The position numbers were made by a program, and so were the translations under genes. The notes under the pieces are model-generated. The model had not been told where the DNA came from and made no database searches. It saw only the letters and a program-made list of their open reading frames with translations. DNA of 60,891 nt from Alphaproteobacteria bacterium (GTDB lineage: Bacteria; Pseudomonadota; Alphaproteobacteria; M2410): the NCBI GenBank assembly GCA_030614785.1, contig JAUWTJ010000014.1, positions 1-60,891 of the forward strand, written 5' to 3'. Below, piece by piece: positions 8,768 to 17,072 of this stretch; position 1 is the first letter of the stretch; every line of letters begins with the position of its first letter.

Positions 8768-9469
8768 TCAGTAGTACCGGGTCCTGAGGGCCTGGTTCCG
8801 GTAGGATGCGAAAAGGATCTCGCCTTGTGGCTCTTCCAGAAATCCAAGGCCATTTACCGAGAGCTCGCTGACGCGGCCGAGCATGCACTCTGTGACGTCA
8901 ATTATCGGTAGTTTCAGCGCCTCGTCGAGGCTGTGCCAGCCAAGGTCGGCCAATTCGTGGGAATCGGCCAATTCTCCGCGGGCTTTGGCAGCCGGGGCGG
9001 CGAGAAACCGGGCGTGAAACCGGTACGGGCTGTTGGTCGGCGTGATCGCCCGGCCAATCATCCTGAGGCAGCCGTGATCGGGCCGGAGGCCGCGTGATGT
9101 AAAGCCCGCCCAGGGGCCGTCGCCCTCGACGGGATCGGCGTCTTCGGCCAGCATGAGCCCGACCTCTTCCCAGGTTTCCCGGATGGCGGCATTGGCAAGG
9201 GCTGAGGCTTTGGCTTCCGAACACTTCGATGTCGCGCGCAGGGCCGTGGAAACGGCAGGATTGAGCTCACGGGACGGCGATATGGTCCAGTCGTCTGATT
9301 CTATTTTGCCGCCGGGAAAGACATAGATATCGGGCATGAAGGGCGACTTTGTGTGCCGCTGGCCCATCAGGACCTCAATGGTCCCGCCTGAATCTCGCAG
9401 CAGCATCAAACTGGCTGCATCTTTCGGCACGACAGGCGTTCCGGGCGGCATCGCTTGCGGCTTGTTCAT
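8768..9469 (-). CDS. NUDIX hydrolase (first of two paralogues)
   Basis: A 233-residue NUDIX protein. The fold starts at PKDAASLMLLRDSG, the G-box is FPGGKIESDD, and after an insert of about 35 residues the helix motif AAIRETWEEVGLML supplies the REUXEEXGU metal-binding core. The long insert between G-box and helix resembles the NUDT19-like/CoA-diphosphatase branch, so cleavage of an acyl-CoA or nucleotide diphosphate is likely, substrate unproven. The ATG at 9469 is preferred over the TTG at 9484 because GAGGAAA lies 8 nt before it. It shares the fold, insert and RPHD-like C-terminal region with the NUDIX protein at 13722-14456, and the two flank the inserted operon. Confidence 0.87.
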   Translation of the reverse strand: MNKPQAMPPGTPVVPKDAASLMLLRDSGGTIEVLMGQRHTKSPFMPDIYVFPGGKIESDDWTISPSRELNPAVSTALRATSKCSEAKASALANAAIRETWEEVGLMLAEDADPVEGDGPWAGFTSRGLRPDHGCLRMIGRAITPTNSPYRFHARFLAAPAAKARGELADSHELADLGWHSLDEALKLPIIDVTECMLGRVSELSVNGLGFLEEPQGEILFASYRNQALRTRYY

Positions 9470-9563
9470 GGCCGGTTTCCTCAAAGTTTCTTATTTCTTG
9501 TTTCATGCAAGGGTGGCCGGGCGGCGCGCCGAGGTCAAGGGTGTTGGCAATCTGGAAACTGCC

Positions 9564-9794
9564 GAAAATGTTTGTCCCCGCGAGGTCGAGGCTGTGCTGG
9601 AACACCATCCGGGCATCGCCGATGTGGCGTTCATCGGCTTGCCGGACAAGGACCGGGGCGAGGTCGTCTGTGCGGCGATTGTCGGGCGCGGGGAAGAAAC
9701 GCCGGGGCTCGATGAGCTACGGAAGTTCTGCCGCGACAAAATCGGTGGCTACAAGATTCCCAAGCGGATGATTGTTGTGGAAGCTATTCTGCGG
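9564..9794 (+). pseudogene. C-terminal remnant of an acyl-CoA synthetase/AMP-ligase gene
   Basis: About 77 codons read ENVCPREVEAVLEHHPGIAD, then VAFIGLPDKDRGEVV and GYKIPKR. This is the C-terminal subdomain of AMP-forming acyl-CoA ligases, normally ENISPxEVExVLxxHPxVAEAAVVG...GYKVPKR with the catalytic lysine in this last stretch. Nothing corresponding to the N-terminal adenylation domain lies upstream, where the sequence is the start of the NUDIX gene. Downstream the frame runs into unrelated, AT-richer DNA. It is a decayed gene end left beside an insertion, and it dates the neighbouring region as rearranged. Confidence 0.75.
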
Positions 9795-9918
9795 ATCTTC
9801 GAGTCGGAGAGAGCAGGACTACGTGAGTGCGCCTGCGCTCAATCCCCGGGAGGGAACGACTCATATCTCTCTGCAGCCCTTCAAGTTAAGAGCGTACAAC
9901 TCGTAGGGTGCACTCTTG

Positions 9919-9947
9919 TTGCGATTTTAATGAATCTCCATTATGTT
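9919..9947 (+). promoter_or_regulatory. Candidate sigma-70 promoter of the ABC-3C operon
   Basis: TTGCGA (9919-9924) and TATGTT (9942-9947) are separated by 17 bp, about 90 bp before the TTG start of the first operon gene. Spacing and placement are good, and the boxes are fair matches. Confidence 0.38.
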
Positions 9948-10035
9948 GCGTTCTGGTATCTTGGGTTCTTCCGGTAAGACAAACGCCAGGCGAAATCGTG
10001 GCTTTGCCGAAGATGTTCTATAGGCGAGAGATGAT

Positions 10036-11220
10036 TTGACCGAAAACACACAACATACCGCCAAAGGCCCAATGGCAGGATATCTCTACCAATGCCGCAT
10101 CGCTTTGTTTCAAGGGATGGAGTCGGCCAAGAACAACCCAAATGGCAGCATTTCCATTGAGCGCTTTGATGACGTTGCGTTCGAAAATGATGACGTAGCC
10201 GAGTGTCTGATACAGGCCAAACATCACATTAGTGGCGGTGACCTAGGAGACAAGAGTACAGACGTTTGGAAGACAATTCGCATTTGGGCGCAATCAACAC
10301 TTTCAGATCCCCTGTTCCCTACAAAAACGAAACTCGTCCTACTGACAACATCAACAGCTCCTGTTGGGTCCGCCATGGAAATGCTGAGAGCCGCCACAGC
10401 CAGTGCAGTACGAGACGAAGCATGCAGTCAACTGGCAAAATCCGCTGAGGAGTCAAGTAATCAGCAAACGGAGATTGGGCGGAAAGCATTCCTTGAACTC
10501 AGCGAGGCGAACCGCAGGGCATTGGTTCACGCAATTGAGGTCTATGACAATGCCCCCAATTTGATTGACATGCGCGAGGAAATTGAGGGGCAATTGGTAT
10601 TCACTGCGCCAGATCATGTGCAAATGATAACCGACCATCTTGAAGGCTGGTGGTTCGCAGTTGTCGCGGAATCCCTAATTAAAGACGGTATGCCAAGCAT
10701 ACCTGTCCAGCATATTGTACGTAAGATATTTGAGATCGCTGGTCACATTCAGCGTGGTGAATTGCCTGTTCTCGACTCAATTTCGACTGAAACTCAGGAA
10801 TACTCCGCAGACGATGAAAAAAGGGTGTTTGTTAAACAAATGCGCCTGATAAATGTTTCCGACAATGCTGTAAAACGAGGGACAAGTGACTACTACAAGG
10901 CGCTGGCTCAAAGATCACAGTGGGCCAGAGAGAATCTGTTGTTGGACGGTGAAGCAACAAAATTCGATTGGAAACTCGCTGACCAATGGGAACGAAAATG
11001 TGAGCAGGAAATGGATTTGAATGCTCCAAGCAATGACGATGAAAAAGAAACTGTTGGGAAAAACATCTTTTACTGGGCGCAGGAAAGCCAAATACCGTTC
11101 CGAAATGTGGTTGAGACCTGGATAACAGCGGGGTCATTTCACTCTTTGGCGGATCGACTTCAAGTTGGTTGGCATCCGGATTTCAAAGACAAGTTCGATA
11201 TTGATGGGGATGATAAGTGA
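10036..11220 (+). CDS. ABC-3C system effector: nuclease-like N-terminus plus ABC-3C C-terminal domain
   Basis: A 394-residue cytoplasmic protein. The N-terminal 100 residues follow the pattern of DUF4297/Cap4-like restriction-endonuclease folds: GYLYQ near residue 15, an acidic IERFDD (E42, D45, D46), then IQAKHH (Q60-x-K62) and VWKTIRIW. E/D...Q-x-K is the usual catalytic constellation, so DNA cleavage is inferred. Residues about 195-394 resemble the C-terminal domain shared by three-component ABC systems, ending in WITAGSFHSLADRLQVGWHP. The start is TTG with GGCGAGAG upstream; an ATG at 10072 would remove only 12 residues. It overlaps the next gene by 4 bp (GTGA). It is AT-richer than its surroundings. 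The target and trigger are unknown. Confidence 0.75.
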   Translation: MTENTQHTAKGPMAGYLYQCRIALFQGMESAKNNPNGSISIERFDDVAFENDDVAECLIQAKHHISGGDLGDKSTDVWKTIRIWAQSTLSDPLFPTKTKLVLLTTSTAPVGSAMEMLRAATASAVRDEACSQLAKSAEESSNQQTEIGRKAFLELSEANRRALVHAIEVYDNAPNLIDMREEIEGQLVFTAPDHVQMITDHLEGWWFAVVAESLIKDGMPSIPVQHIVRKIFEIAGHIQRGELPVLDSISTETQEYSADDEKRVFVKQMRLINVSDNAVKRGTSDYYKALAQRSQWARENLLLDGEATKFDWKLADQWERKCEQEMDLNAPSNDDEKETVGKNIFYWAQESQIPFRNVVETWITAGSFHSLADRLQVGWHPDFKDKFDIDGDDK

Positions 11221-11726
11221 CTTCATTACCTGCATGGGCGAGTAGACCGCTGGAAGAAGCTAACCTCTTCAATCCAGCGTTTTGCAGTGCATTATCATTT
11301 GAATTTGTACGGACGTATACGAAGGAAAGACCTGACGGTGCTCCACTACCTCTCCTTCCTTTGGTCTTTTCAATTGTGCTGCATTCAGCAACTCGCAAAA
11401 AGCTACCAGGCACGACGTTAACCGCATTGTACGAATGGATACAGCGAAACAACCATTGCCTTATAGGTCTGCCTGATCGGACGACCTCAGTGGTTCCTTT
11501 GGTAAAAGAAGCCATCATCTTTTCACTGAGTAATGATATTCTTAAATTCAACAACGGATATTACATTGTACTTTCTGAAAAGAAAGCCTCGTTTACACCA
11601 AAATTTCTCGAGCAGAGCACAAATGAACTGAACGATATAGTAGACCGCACACGCTTCCTCGCGAGATGGTTCGTTAAGTCGGGATCGGAGTCGTCAATAT
11701 TGTCGAGTTGGGGAATTAGGCCATGA
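11217..11726 (+). CDS. ABC-3C system middle component
   Basis: A 169-residue protein that starts at GTG inside the stop of the previous gene and ends inside the ATG of the next. It opens RPLEEANLFNPAFCSALSFE, continues with LPLLPLVFSIVLHSATRKKL and ends WGIRP. This is the pattern of the small middle component of three-component ABC systems (EEANLFNPAF...LPLVLHxxTRxxLP...). These are helical, HTH-like adaptors thought to link the ATPase to the effector subunit; that role is inferred from comparative genomics of the family, not shown by this sequence. No catalytic motif is visible. Confidence 0.8.
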   Translation: MTSLPAWASRPLEEANLFNPAFCSALSFEFVRTYTKERPDGAPLPLLPLVFSIVLHSATRKKLPGTTLTALYEWIQRNNHCLIGLPDRTTSVVPLVKEAIIFSLSNDILKFNNGYYIVLSEKKASFTPKFLEQSTNELNDIVDRTRFLARWFVKSGSESSILSSWGIRP

Positions 11727-13651
11727 GTTTTAGCATCAAGAATGTCATTCTATATTCTCATGACGGGAAAATAAGAGTCCTTTCATTAAGAAGACATGGG
11801 CTCAATATTATCACGGGAAAGTCAAAAACTGGCAAGTCAGCCCTAATTGATATTATCGACTATTGCTTGGGGAGGGGAAGTTACAACGTTGCGGAAGGAG
11901 TCATCCGTAAGAAAGTGTCTTGGTTTGCCGTGGAACTTGTTAAAGGCGAAGACCAAGCTTTTATAGCAAGGGACAACCCAGGTCCAAGCGCCTCTACTGG
12001 ATCCAAAATCTATTTCCGCCGGGGTGTTCACGCAGAAAGACCGACCCTAGCAGACCTTCAAAAGAATACGACCGAGAATGCTTTAAAGTCTTTCGTGACA
12101 CAATTTGCAGGAATTTCTGAAAACGAGCATCGTTATGCTTCAGGCAAAGTGTCTCAGCACGCCGCAAATATCAGCCATGCTCTCTTTCTGTGTTTTCAGG
12201 AACAGAATGAAATTGGAAATCACGATAGACTTTTCCATCGCCAAGGTGAGCCGTTTATTCCGCAAGCAATCAAGGACACCATTCCCTACTTTCTTGGCGC
12301 AGTTGACGAAGATCATTTTCTACTTCGAGCAGAACTTGATGCCGCAATGGAAAAGTTGAAAGAGTTGGAAGGTCGGGAGAATGCGAAGAATAGAGCCTAC
12401 GATACAGAATTGGAGAGAATCCGACGTCTGGTTTTGGAAGGCAAGAGACTTGGATTACTCGACCAATCTTTCGAGCCTGTTGACAAAGCAGAAACAATTG
12501 AAATGCTGCATGATGTAAACACCAGGGATTTTACAGCGTCAGAGGTCGTCTCAGATTTTGGTTCAACAATTGAAAGGCTCAAAGGAGAACAAACAACTTT
12601 ACAGGGCTCTCTTGAAACAACCAACCAAGATACCCGAGCAGCTAAGTCTTTCCTTTCTGATCAAAATGCGTTTTCGAGAGAAAGCAGTGAACAGGCTGCA
12701 CGCCTTAAATCTATTGGTCTGATCAAACATGCAAAAGATGACATTTCTATATGCCCCATCTGCGAAAACGATCTAATCGAGCCTGTAGCAGGTGCTGATC
12801 AGATTTCTAAGTCATTAGATAACCTTACGATCCAGATGGAGGCAATCCATAGAGAAAGCCCGCACCTCCAGAGCCATGTCGCTGACTTAGAAAGAAAACA
12901 AGATACTCTGACAGAGTCACTGAGAGAGGTCCAATTCAGCTTGCGACAAGCGATAGTTGAAGATGAAAGGGCAAGGAACCAACAGGACCAACTCGTGGCT
13001 CGTGCGCGTTTCATCGGAAGAGTATCCAGTTTCCTGGAATTGGTAAGCCCTGAGGATGGTGACGGTGGTCTGTTGGAACAAATCGAGGCCGCCAAACTTG
13101 CCGTGTCGGCTCTCAAAGAGCGGGTCAATTCTGATGATATCACTCAAAAGCTGGATACATTCCTCAACTTTGTTAACGGCAAAATGACAGAATATTCAGA
13201 TCAATTGGATTTGGAGCATAAAGGTAGCGCATTGCGCCTAGATGTTAAGAAGTTGACAGTCGTCGCAGATACTGAAGATGGGCCTATACCGCTCACCCGC
13301 ATGGGAAGCGGTGAGAATTGGGTTGGCTATCACGTGCTCACACATCTTGCTCTTCATTGGTGGCTACGAAGGCAAAACCGACCTGTTCCAGGGTTTCTTG
13401 TACTTGACCAACCTTCGCAGGCACATTATCCGGTAGACCAAGATCAAGATGGCAAGCTTGACCCGCTCAAAGACGAAGATCGACATGCGGTCCATGCTCT
13501 TTTCTCCCTCATGTGTAAAGCCTGTCAGGAAATTGATGAAAATTTCCAGCTCATTGTTCTAGACCATGCGCATATCGTCGAAGACTGGTTTGAGGAAGCC
13601 ATCGTTGAGGAATGGAGAGGAGAAAATGCCCTTGTGCCAAACGATTGGTAG
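11723..13651 (+). CDS. DUF3732 Rad50/SMC-like ABC ATPase of an ABC-3C system
   Basis: A 642-residue SMC-type ATPase. Walker A is GKSKTGKS (residues 32-39), followed by ALIDIIDYCLGRG. Two long coiled-coil arms (about 200-330 and 360-440) flank a central CPIC (C344, C347), which looks like a Rad50-type zinc hook. The signature region is MGSGENWVGYH (527 onward) and Walker B is FLVLDQPSQ (D562), with Gln where classic ABC proteins have the catalytic Glu; DQPSQ is typical of DUF3732. The ATPase probably senses or threads foreign DNA and licenses the partner effector. The ATG overlaps the upstream TGA (ATGA), showing translational coupling. Confidence 0.87.
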   Translation: MSFSIKNVILYSHDGKIRVLSLRRHGLNIITGKSKTGKSALIDIIDYCLGRGSYNVAEGVIRKKVSWFAVELVKGEDQAFIARDNPGPSASTGSKIYFRRGVHAERPTLADLQKNTTENALKSFVTQFAGISENEHRYASGKVSQHAANISHALFLCFQEQNEIGNHDRLFHRQGEPFIPQAIKDTIPYFLGAVDEDHFLLRAELDAAMEKLKELEGRENAKNRAYDTELERIRRLVLEGKRLGLLDQSFEPVDKAETIEMLHDVNTRDFTASEVVSDFGSTIERLKGEQTTLQGSLETTNQDTRAAKSFLSDQNAFSRESSEQAARLKSIGLIKHAKDDISICPICENDLIEPVAGADQISKSLDNLTIQMEAIHRESPHLQSHVADLERKQDTLTESLREVQFSLRQAIVEDERARNQQDQLVARARFIGRVSSFLELVSPEDGDGGLLEQIEAAKLAVSALKERVNSDDITQKLDTFLNFVNGKMTEYSDQLDLEHKGSALRLDVKKLTVVADTEDGPIPLTRMGSGENWVGYHVLTHLALHWWLRRQNRPVPGFLVLDQPSQAHYPVDQDQDGKLDPLKDEDRHAVHALFSLMCKACQEIDENFQLIVLDHAHIVEDWFEEAIVEEWRGENALVPNDW

Positions 13652-13721
13652 GATGCCGCGTGCCCCAAAGTCGAGAGCAATTTAACTCACATGTTCGGCA
13701 CGGCAATCGTTGGTACTGAAG

Positions 13722-14456
13722 CTAAACCCGATCCTGCATCGCCTTGCCATGTTTGAAATGCACGAATGGGCCTTCGTCTTCCGGCGCGTGGCCTTCCTTC
13801 AACCGTCGTTCTACTTCCAGCAGGACCATCCGCGTTATGTTGGGTAGCTCGAGGTCCTGCGCGTCCTTGAGGGTGACCCAGTGGATGCCGAGCAATTCGC
13901 CGGAGCCTTCGGGGGCTTCGTGGACGTCGCCCTGGATGAGGTCGGCGTCGCCCATGAAGAAGCGGGCGTCGAACCGTCTGTTGCGATAGGGCGGGGTGAT
14001 GGCGCGGGCGATCAGGTGCAGCGTGTCGAGGCGCGGGTTGACGTCGTATTTGAGGAACTCGGCCCAGTGCGGTGATTTGGTCTTGAGGGTCGGCGTGTCG
14101 GGCTCGCCGAGCACAAGACCGGTTTCTTCAAAGGTCTCGCGAATGGCGGCGAGCGCCAGGGCGCGGGCCTTTGTTTCTGTACAGCCTTTGGTGAGGCGTT
14201 TCATGACGGCGGGGTGAAGATCGTGGGGCGGGATAATGCGCCCGTCGCCGACATCGACCTTGCCGCCGGGGAAGACAAACTTGCCGGGCATGAACTTGTG
14301 GCCATCGGAGCGCTTGCCCATCAGGATCTTCGGCGTCTTCTGGTCGCGCCGGACGATGATCAGGGTGGCGGCGTCTTTGGGGCGAACCGCGCGGCCTTTG
14401 GAGCGAATTTCACTGCCCTTGATGTATTTGGGATCAAATGTGGTTTTCTCGCTCAC
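13722..14456 (-). CDS. NUDIX hydrolase (second of two paralogues)
   Basis: A 244-residue NUDIX protein. RPKDAATLIIVRRD opens the fold, the G-box is FVFPGGKVDVGDG, and after an insert of about 38 residues AAIRETFEETGLVL gives the REUXEEXGU core. The organisation and many residues match the paralogue at 8768-9469, including the PxR(N/F)DARF-type stretch. It is the last gene of a minus-strand run with UDGb 12 bp upstream. The start is a GTG. A diphosphate substrate such as a CoA or nucleotide derivative is inferred from the family; it is not proven. Confidence 0.87.
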   Translation of the reverse strand: MSEKTTFDPKYIKGSEIRSKGRAVRPKDAATLIIVRRDQKTPKILMGKRSDGHKFMPGKFVFPGGKVDVGDGRIIPPHDLHPAVMKRLTKGCTETKARALALAAIRETFEETGLVLGEPDTPTLKTKSPHWAEFLKYDVNPRLDTLHLIARAITPPYRNRRFDARFFMGDADLIQGDVHEAPEGSGELLGIHWVTLKDAQDLELPNITRMVLLEVERRLKEGHAPEDEGPFVHFKHGKAMQDRV

Positions 14457-14468
14457 GGGCGTGTTCCC

Positions 14469-15131
14469 CTATTTTAGGTTGGCCTTTACGGTCCTTATTG
14501 CGGCGGTGAACATCTGTGGCGTCAACCGGCCGGTATTGGTGTTGTAGCGGGAGCAGTGATAGCTGTCGACCAAAGTGACGCTCGGCAGGCCTTCCGCCGT
14601 GATGGAATGCACCGCATTGTGACCAAAGGGGTGGGCGGCGAGCCTGAGACCGTAGGTTCGCAGCAGCGTATCATGGGCGATCCGGCCAAGGGCGAGAATG
14701 ACTTGCAGATTGGGCAGTGCGTTGAGGCGGGCTTTCAAAAACCCGCGACAATTGTTGATCTCGGCGCCGACGGGCTTGTTCTGCGGCGGGACGCAGCGCA
14801 CGGAATTTGAGATCATGCAATCGACCAGCTCAAGGCCGTCATCGGGCCTGGCATCATAGGTGCCACTGGTAAAGCCGAGTTTTGCCAGGGTGGCATAAAG
14901 AAGATCGCCGGCATAGTCGCCGGTAAAGGGCCGGCCGGTCTTGTTGGCGCCCTGCAGGCCAGGCGCAAGGCCGAGGACGAGAAAGCGGGCACTGTCCGGA
15001 CCGAAGGAGGGCACCGGGCCATTGAACCAGTCCGGATGTGCCGCCCTGTGTTCATCGAGAAATTCAACAAGCCGTGGACACAGATTGCATTCGTATGGGG
15101 GCTCGGGCGGAAAGGGCGTTTCGGAGGTCAT
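14469..15131 (-). CDS. Uracil-DNA glycosylase, family 5 (UDGb)
   Basis: A 220-residue base-excision repair enzyme removing uracil and probably hypoxanthine from DNA. Motif A is LGLAPGLQGANKTGRPFTGD, the family-5 form in which the catalytic Asp of family-4 enzymes is absent. Motif B is DSYHCSRYNTNTGRLT. Four cysteines sit where the family binds a 4Fe-4S cluster: ECNLC near the N-terminus (two), RCVPPQNKP, and NNCRGF. The length is typical. ATG start at 15131. It is followed 12 bp later by the second NUDIX gene, so a shared damage or nucleotide-sanitation theme is possible. Confidence 0.88.
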   Translation of the reverse strand: MTSETPFPPEPPYECNLCPRLVEFLDEHRAAHPDWFNGPVPSFGPDSARFLVLGLAPGLQGANKTGRPFTGDYAGDLLYATLAKLGFTSGTYDARPDDGLELVDCMISNSVRCVPPQNKPVGAEINNCRGFLKARLNALPNLQVILALGRIAHDTLLRTYGLRLAAHPFGHNAVHSITAEGLPSVTLVDSYHCSRYNTNTGRLTPQMFTAAIRTVKANLK

Positions 15132-15209
15132 CGGCGGTCTGGTATCCAGAGAGTGTTGGGGTTATGCGTTGGTATGCGGAGCATTATCATCATCGGCGTT
15201 GCGAGATAT

Positions 15210-15737
15210 TTAGTCGCCGCCAATATCTGCGACAAGCTCGGCCAGTTCAATGAAGTGATCGGCCTGGCGACGCAGTTCGTCGGCGATCATCGGCGGCCTG
15301 GACTTGAGCGTCGAGACCACACTGACGCGCACGCCCTTGTACTGAACGGCTTCGACAAGCCGGCGAAAGTCACCATCGCCCGAGAACAGAACCATTTGAT
15401 CTACATGGGCCGCCATCTCCATCATATCGACGGCGATCTCCACGTCCATATTACCCTTGATCTTGCGCTGCCCGTTTGCATCGGTGCTTTCCTTGGCCGG
15501 CTTCGTCACCAGGGTATAGCCATTGTAGTCGAGCCAATCGACCAGGGGGCGCAGGGGCGAATTTTCATGATCCTCGACCAGCGCCGTATAGTAGTAGGCC
15601 CGCAGCAATGACCCTTGTGTTTGGAAATGCTGAAGCAGCTTCTTATAGTCGATATCGACCTCAAGGCCTTTTACAGCGGCATGCAAATTTGCCCCGTCGA
15701 TGAAGAGGGCGATCTTGTTCGGGTCTTTGGCGGGCAT
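15210..15737 (-). CDS. NYN-domain protein (LabA/DUF88-like putative RNase)
   Basis: A 175-residue cytoplasmic protein of the NYN (PIN-like) nuclease family. The first acidic site is IALFIDGANLHAA, the middle one is GNMDVEIAVDMMEMA, and the third is MVLFSGDGDFRRLVEA. These Asp residues form the metal-binding centre of PIN-like ribonucleases, and the substrate is unknown. ATG at 15737 is preferred to the TTG at 15743. It lies 78 bp upstream of the UDGb gene on the same strand and diverges from folK with about 90 bp between the starts. Confidence 0.85.
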   Translation of the reverse strand: MPAKDPNKIALFIDGANLHAAVKGLEVDIDYKKLLQHFQTQGSLLRAYYYTALVEDHENSPLRPLVDWLDYNGYTLVTKPAKESTDANGQRKIKGNMDVEIAVDMMEMAAHVDQMVLFSGDGDFRRLVEAVQYKGVRVSVVSTLKSRPPMIADELRRQADHFIELAELVADIGGD

Positions 15738-15830
15738 GGGCAACTTTCACAAAAGGGTTGGACGCAAAATCCTCGCGGCCTTATACAGCAGATGTAACAT
15801 CAGATTTTCCGATCAGTGAGGTTTTTTAAA

Positions 15831-16355
15831 ATGATTTTGATCGGATTGGGGGCAAACCTCGGGTTTGAAAACAGGTCACCGGTTCAGAATATGGAGCGTG
15901 TCCTTGAGCTCCTTGATAGCAACTCTTCGGTCAGCGTCGAGCAGATTTCCTCGTGGTATTGCACCGCCCCGGTCGGCAAAGTGGATCAGCCGGACTATTT
16001 TAACGGTGTCGCCACACTGACGACCCGCCTTGATCCGCTCGGTCTGATGCGCCTGCTGCTTGAAACAGAGCGGGGTTTTGGCCGAATCCGGGATGAGCGC
16101 TGGGGACCGCGGACCATGGATCTCGATTTGCTCGATTTTGACGGCAGGGTTCTCGATCTGGACGAGGACGGGGTGACGCTTCATTTGCCTCACCCCAGGC
16201 TGCATGAGCGGGCCTTTGTTCTTTATCCTCTGATGGACGTGGCGCCGGATTGGTGCCATCCGGTGACCGGGCGGAGCGCCGGGGTCTTGCTGGCCGATAT
16301 CGGGCCGGATCAGGCGGTTCGAAAGGTTGCAAAAACGGGACAAAATGGGGGTTGA
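15831..16355 (+). CDS. folK: 6-hydroxymethyl-7,8-dihydropterin pyrophosphokinase
   Basis: A 174-residue enzyme that transfers pyrophosphate from ATP to 6-hydroxymethyl-dihydropterin in folate synthesis. The N-terminus ILIGLGANLG, the pterin-site GRIRDERWGPRTMDLDLLDF with the metal-binding DLD, and LPHPRLHERAFVLYPL are canonical HPPK motifs. ATG at 15831 has GTGAGG 8 nt upstream; the longer GTG form at 15816 would use that very site as its start. folP and folB are not adjacent, so folK stands alone here. Confidence 0.95.
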   Translation: MILIGLGANLGFENRSPVQNMERVLELLDSNSSVSVEQISSWYCTAPVGKVDQPDYFNGVATLTTRLDPLGLMRLLLETERGFGRIRDERWGPRTMDLDLLDFDGRVLDLDEDGVTLHLPHPRLHERAFVLYPLMDVAPDWCHPVTGRSAGVLLADIGPDQAVRKVAKTGQNGG

Positions 16356-16521
16356 ACCGGTGAGGTGCGCGTTGCGGGGTATGAGTGTCCCGATTTGGCG
16401 GTTCTGGCAGCGGAAAGCCTTGCTTTTGTGCGCTGCAACGATTACACAATCCAATCCCGTTTCCGGCAGAACTTGGCCGGGCGAGGCGGGTCCTGTTTGA
16501 AAGCATATGGAGCTGACATAA

Positions 16522-16932
16522 ATGGCACGGGTTACCGTTGAGGATTGCGTCGAAAAAGTACCGAATCGTTTTGAACTGGTTTTGCTGGCGGCCCAAAGGT
16601 CTCGGGCGATTTCTGCAGGCGAGCCTGTGACAATTGAGCGGGACAACGACAAAAACCCTGTTGTTGCGCTGCGCGAAATTGCCGACGAAACCGTCGACCA
16701 GGATGAGCTGCGCGAAAATCTGATTGCCGGTATGCAAAAACACATTGAAGTCGATGAGCCCGAAGAGGACAATATGGCGTCCCTGATGGGTGAGAGATCG
16801 GCAGATGTGCCTGATGCAGTCTCGATGTCTGAAGCAGATCTGTTGCAGGCTTTGAGGACCGACGGCCCGGTGAAGGCGGACGAACCTGCGCCGACGGCGG
16901 AAGATGTTTTCGGAAAGTCTTCCGAAGAATAG
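16522..16932 (+). CDS. rpoZ: RNA polymerase omega subunit
   Basis: A 136-residue protein starting [20 protein letters not shown], with the omega core [13 protein letters not shown] and [13 protein letters not shown]. Omega assists folding of beta-prime and forms part of the ppGpp-binding site. The last 55 residues are an acidic, low-complexity tail typical of alphaproteobacterial omegas and absent from the 91-residue E. coli protein. It precedes the RSH ppGpp synthetase gene, as in many bacteria. GGAGC lies 10 nt before the ATG. Confidence 0.96.
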   Translation: MARVTVEDCVEKVPNRFELVLLAAQRSRAISAGEPVTIERDNDKNPVVALREIADETVDQDELRENLIAGMQKHIEVDEPEEDNMASLMGERSADVPDAVSMSEADLLQALRTDGPVKADEPAPTAEDVFGKSSEE

Positions 16933-17072
16933 AATGGCATGGAGTCCAGGCTCCGGCTAATGGATACGCGTGGCCTGGCAGATAACCCTTGTTCCGGCCC
17001 TTGTCCCGGCCTGGTTCTTAAAACGGGGCTCCCCCGACAGACGGCCGCGCTCTTTTGAAGTGGTAGCGGCCG

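Larger units (their letters stand above)
9470..10035. other. Insertion junction region left of the ABC-3C operon
   Basis: 566 bases with no intact gene. The left part holds the acyl-CoA ligase remnant (9564-9794). From about 9860 the base composition becomes AT-richer and matches the operon to the right, so the junction probably lies near 9800-9860. No clear inverted repeat or target duplication was found by eye. Confidence 0.45.

Noticed and set aside
9336-9977. 213-codon plus-strand frame as one gene
   Set aside because: The first third is antisense to the NUDIX gene and the end is random sequence. Only about 9564-9794 is acyl-CoA-ligase-like.
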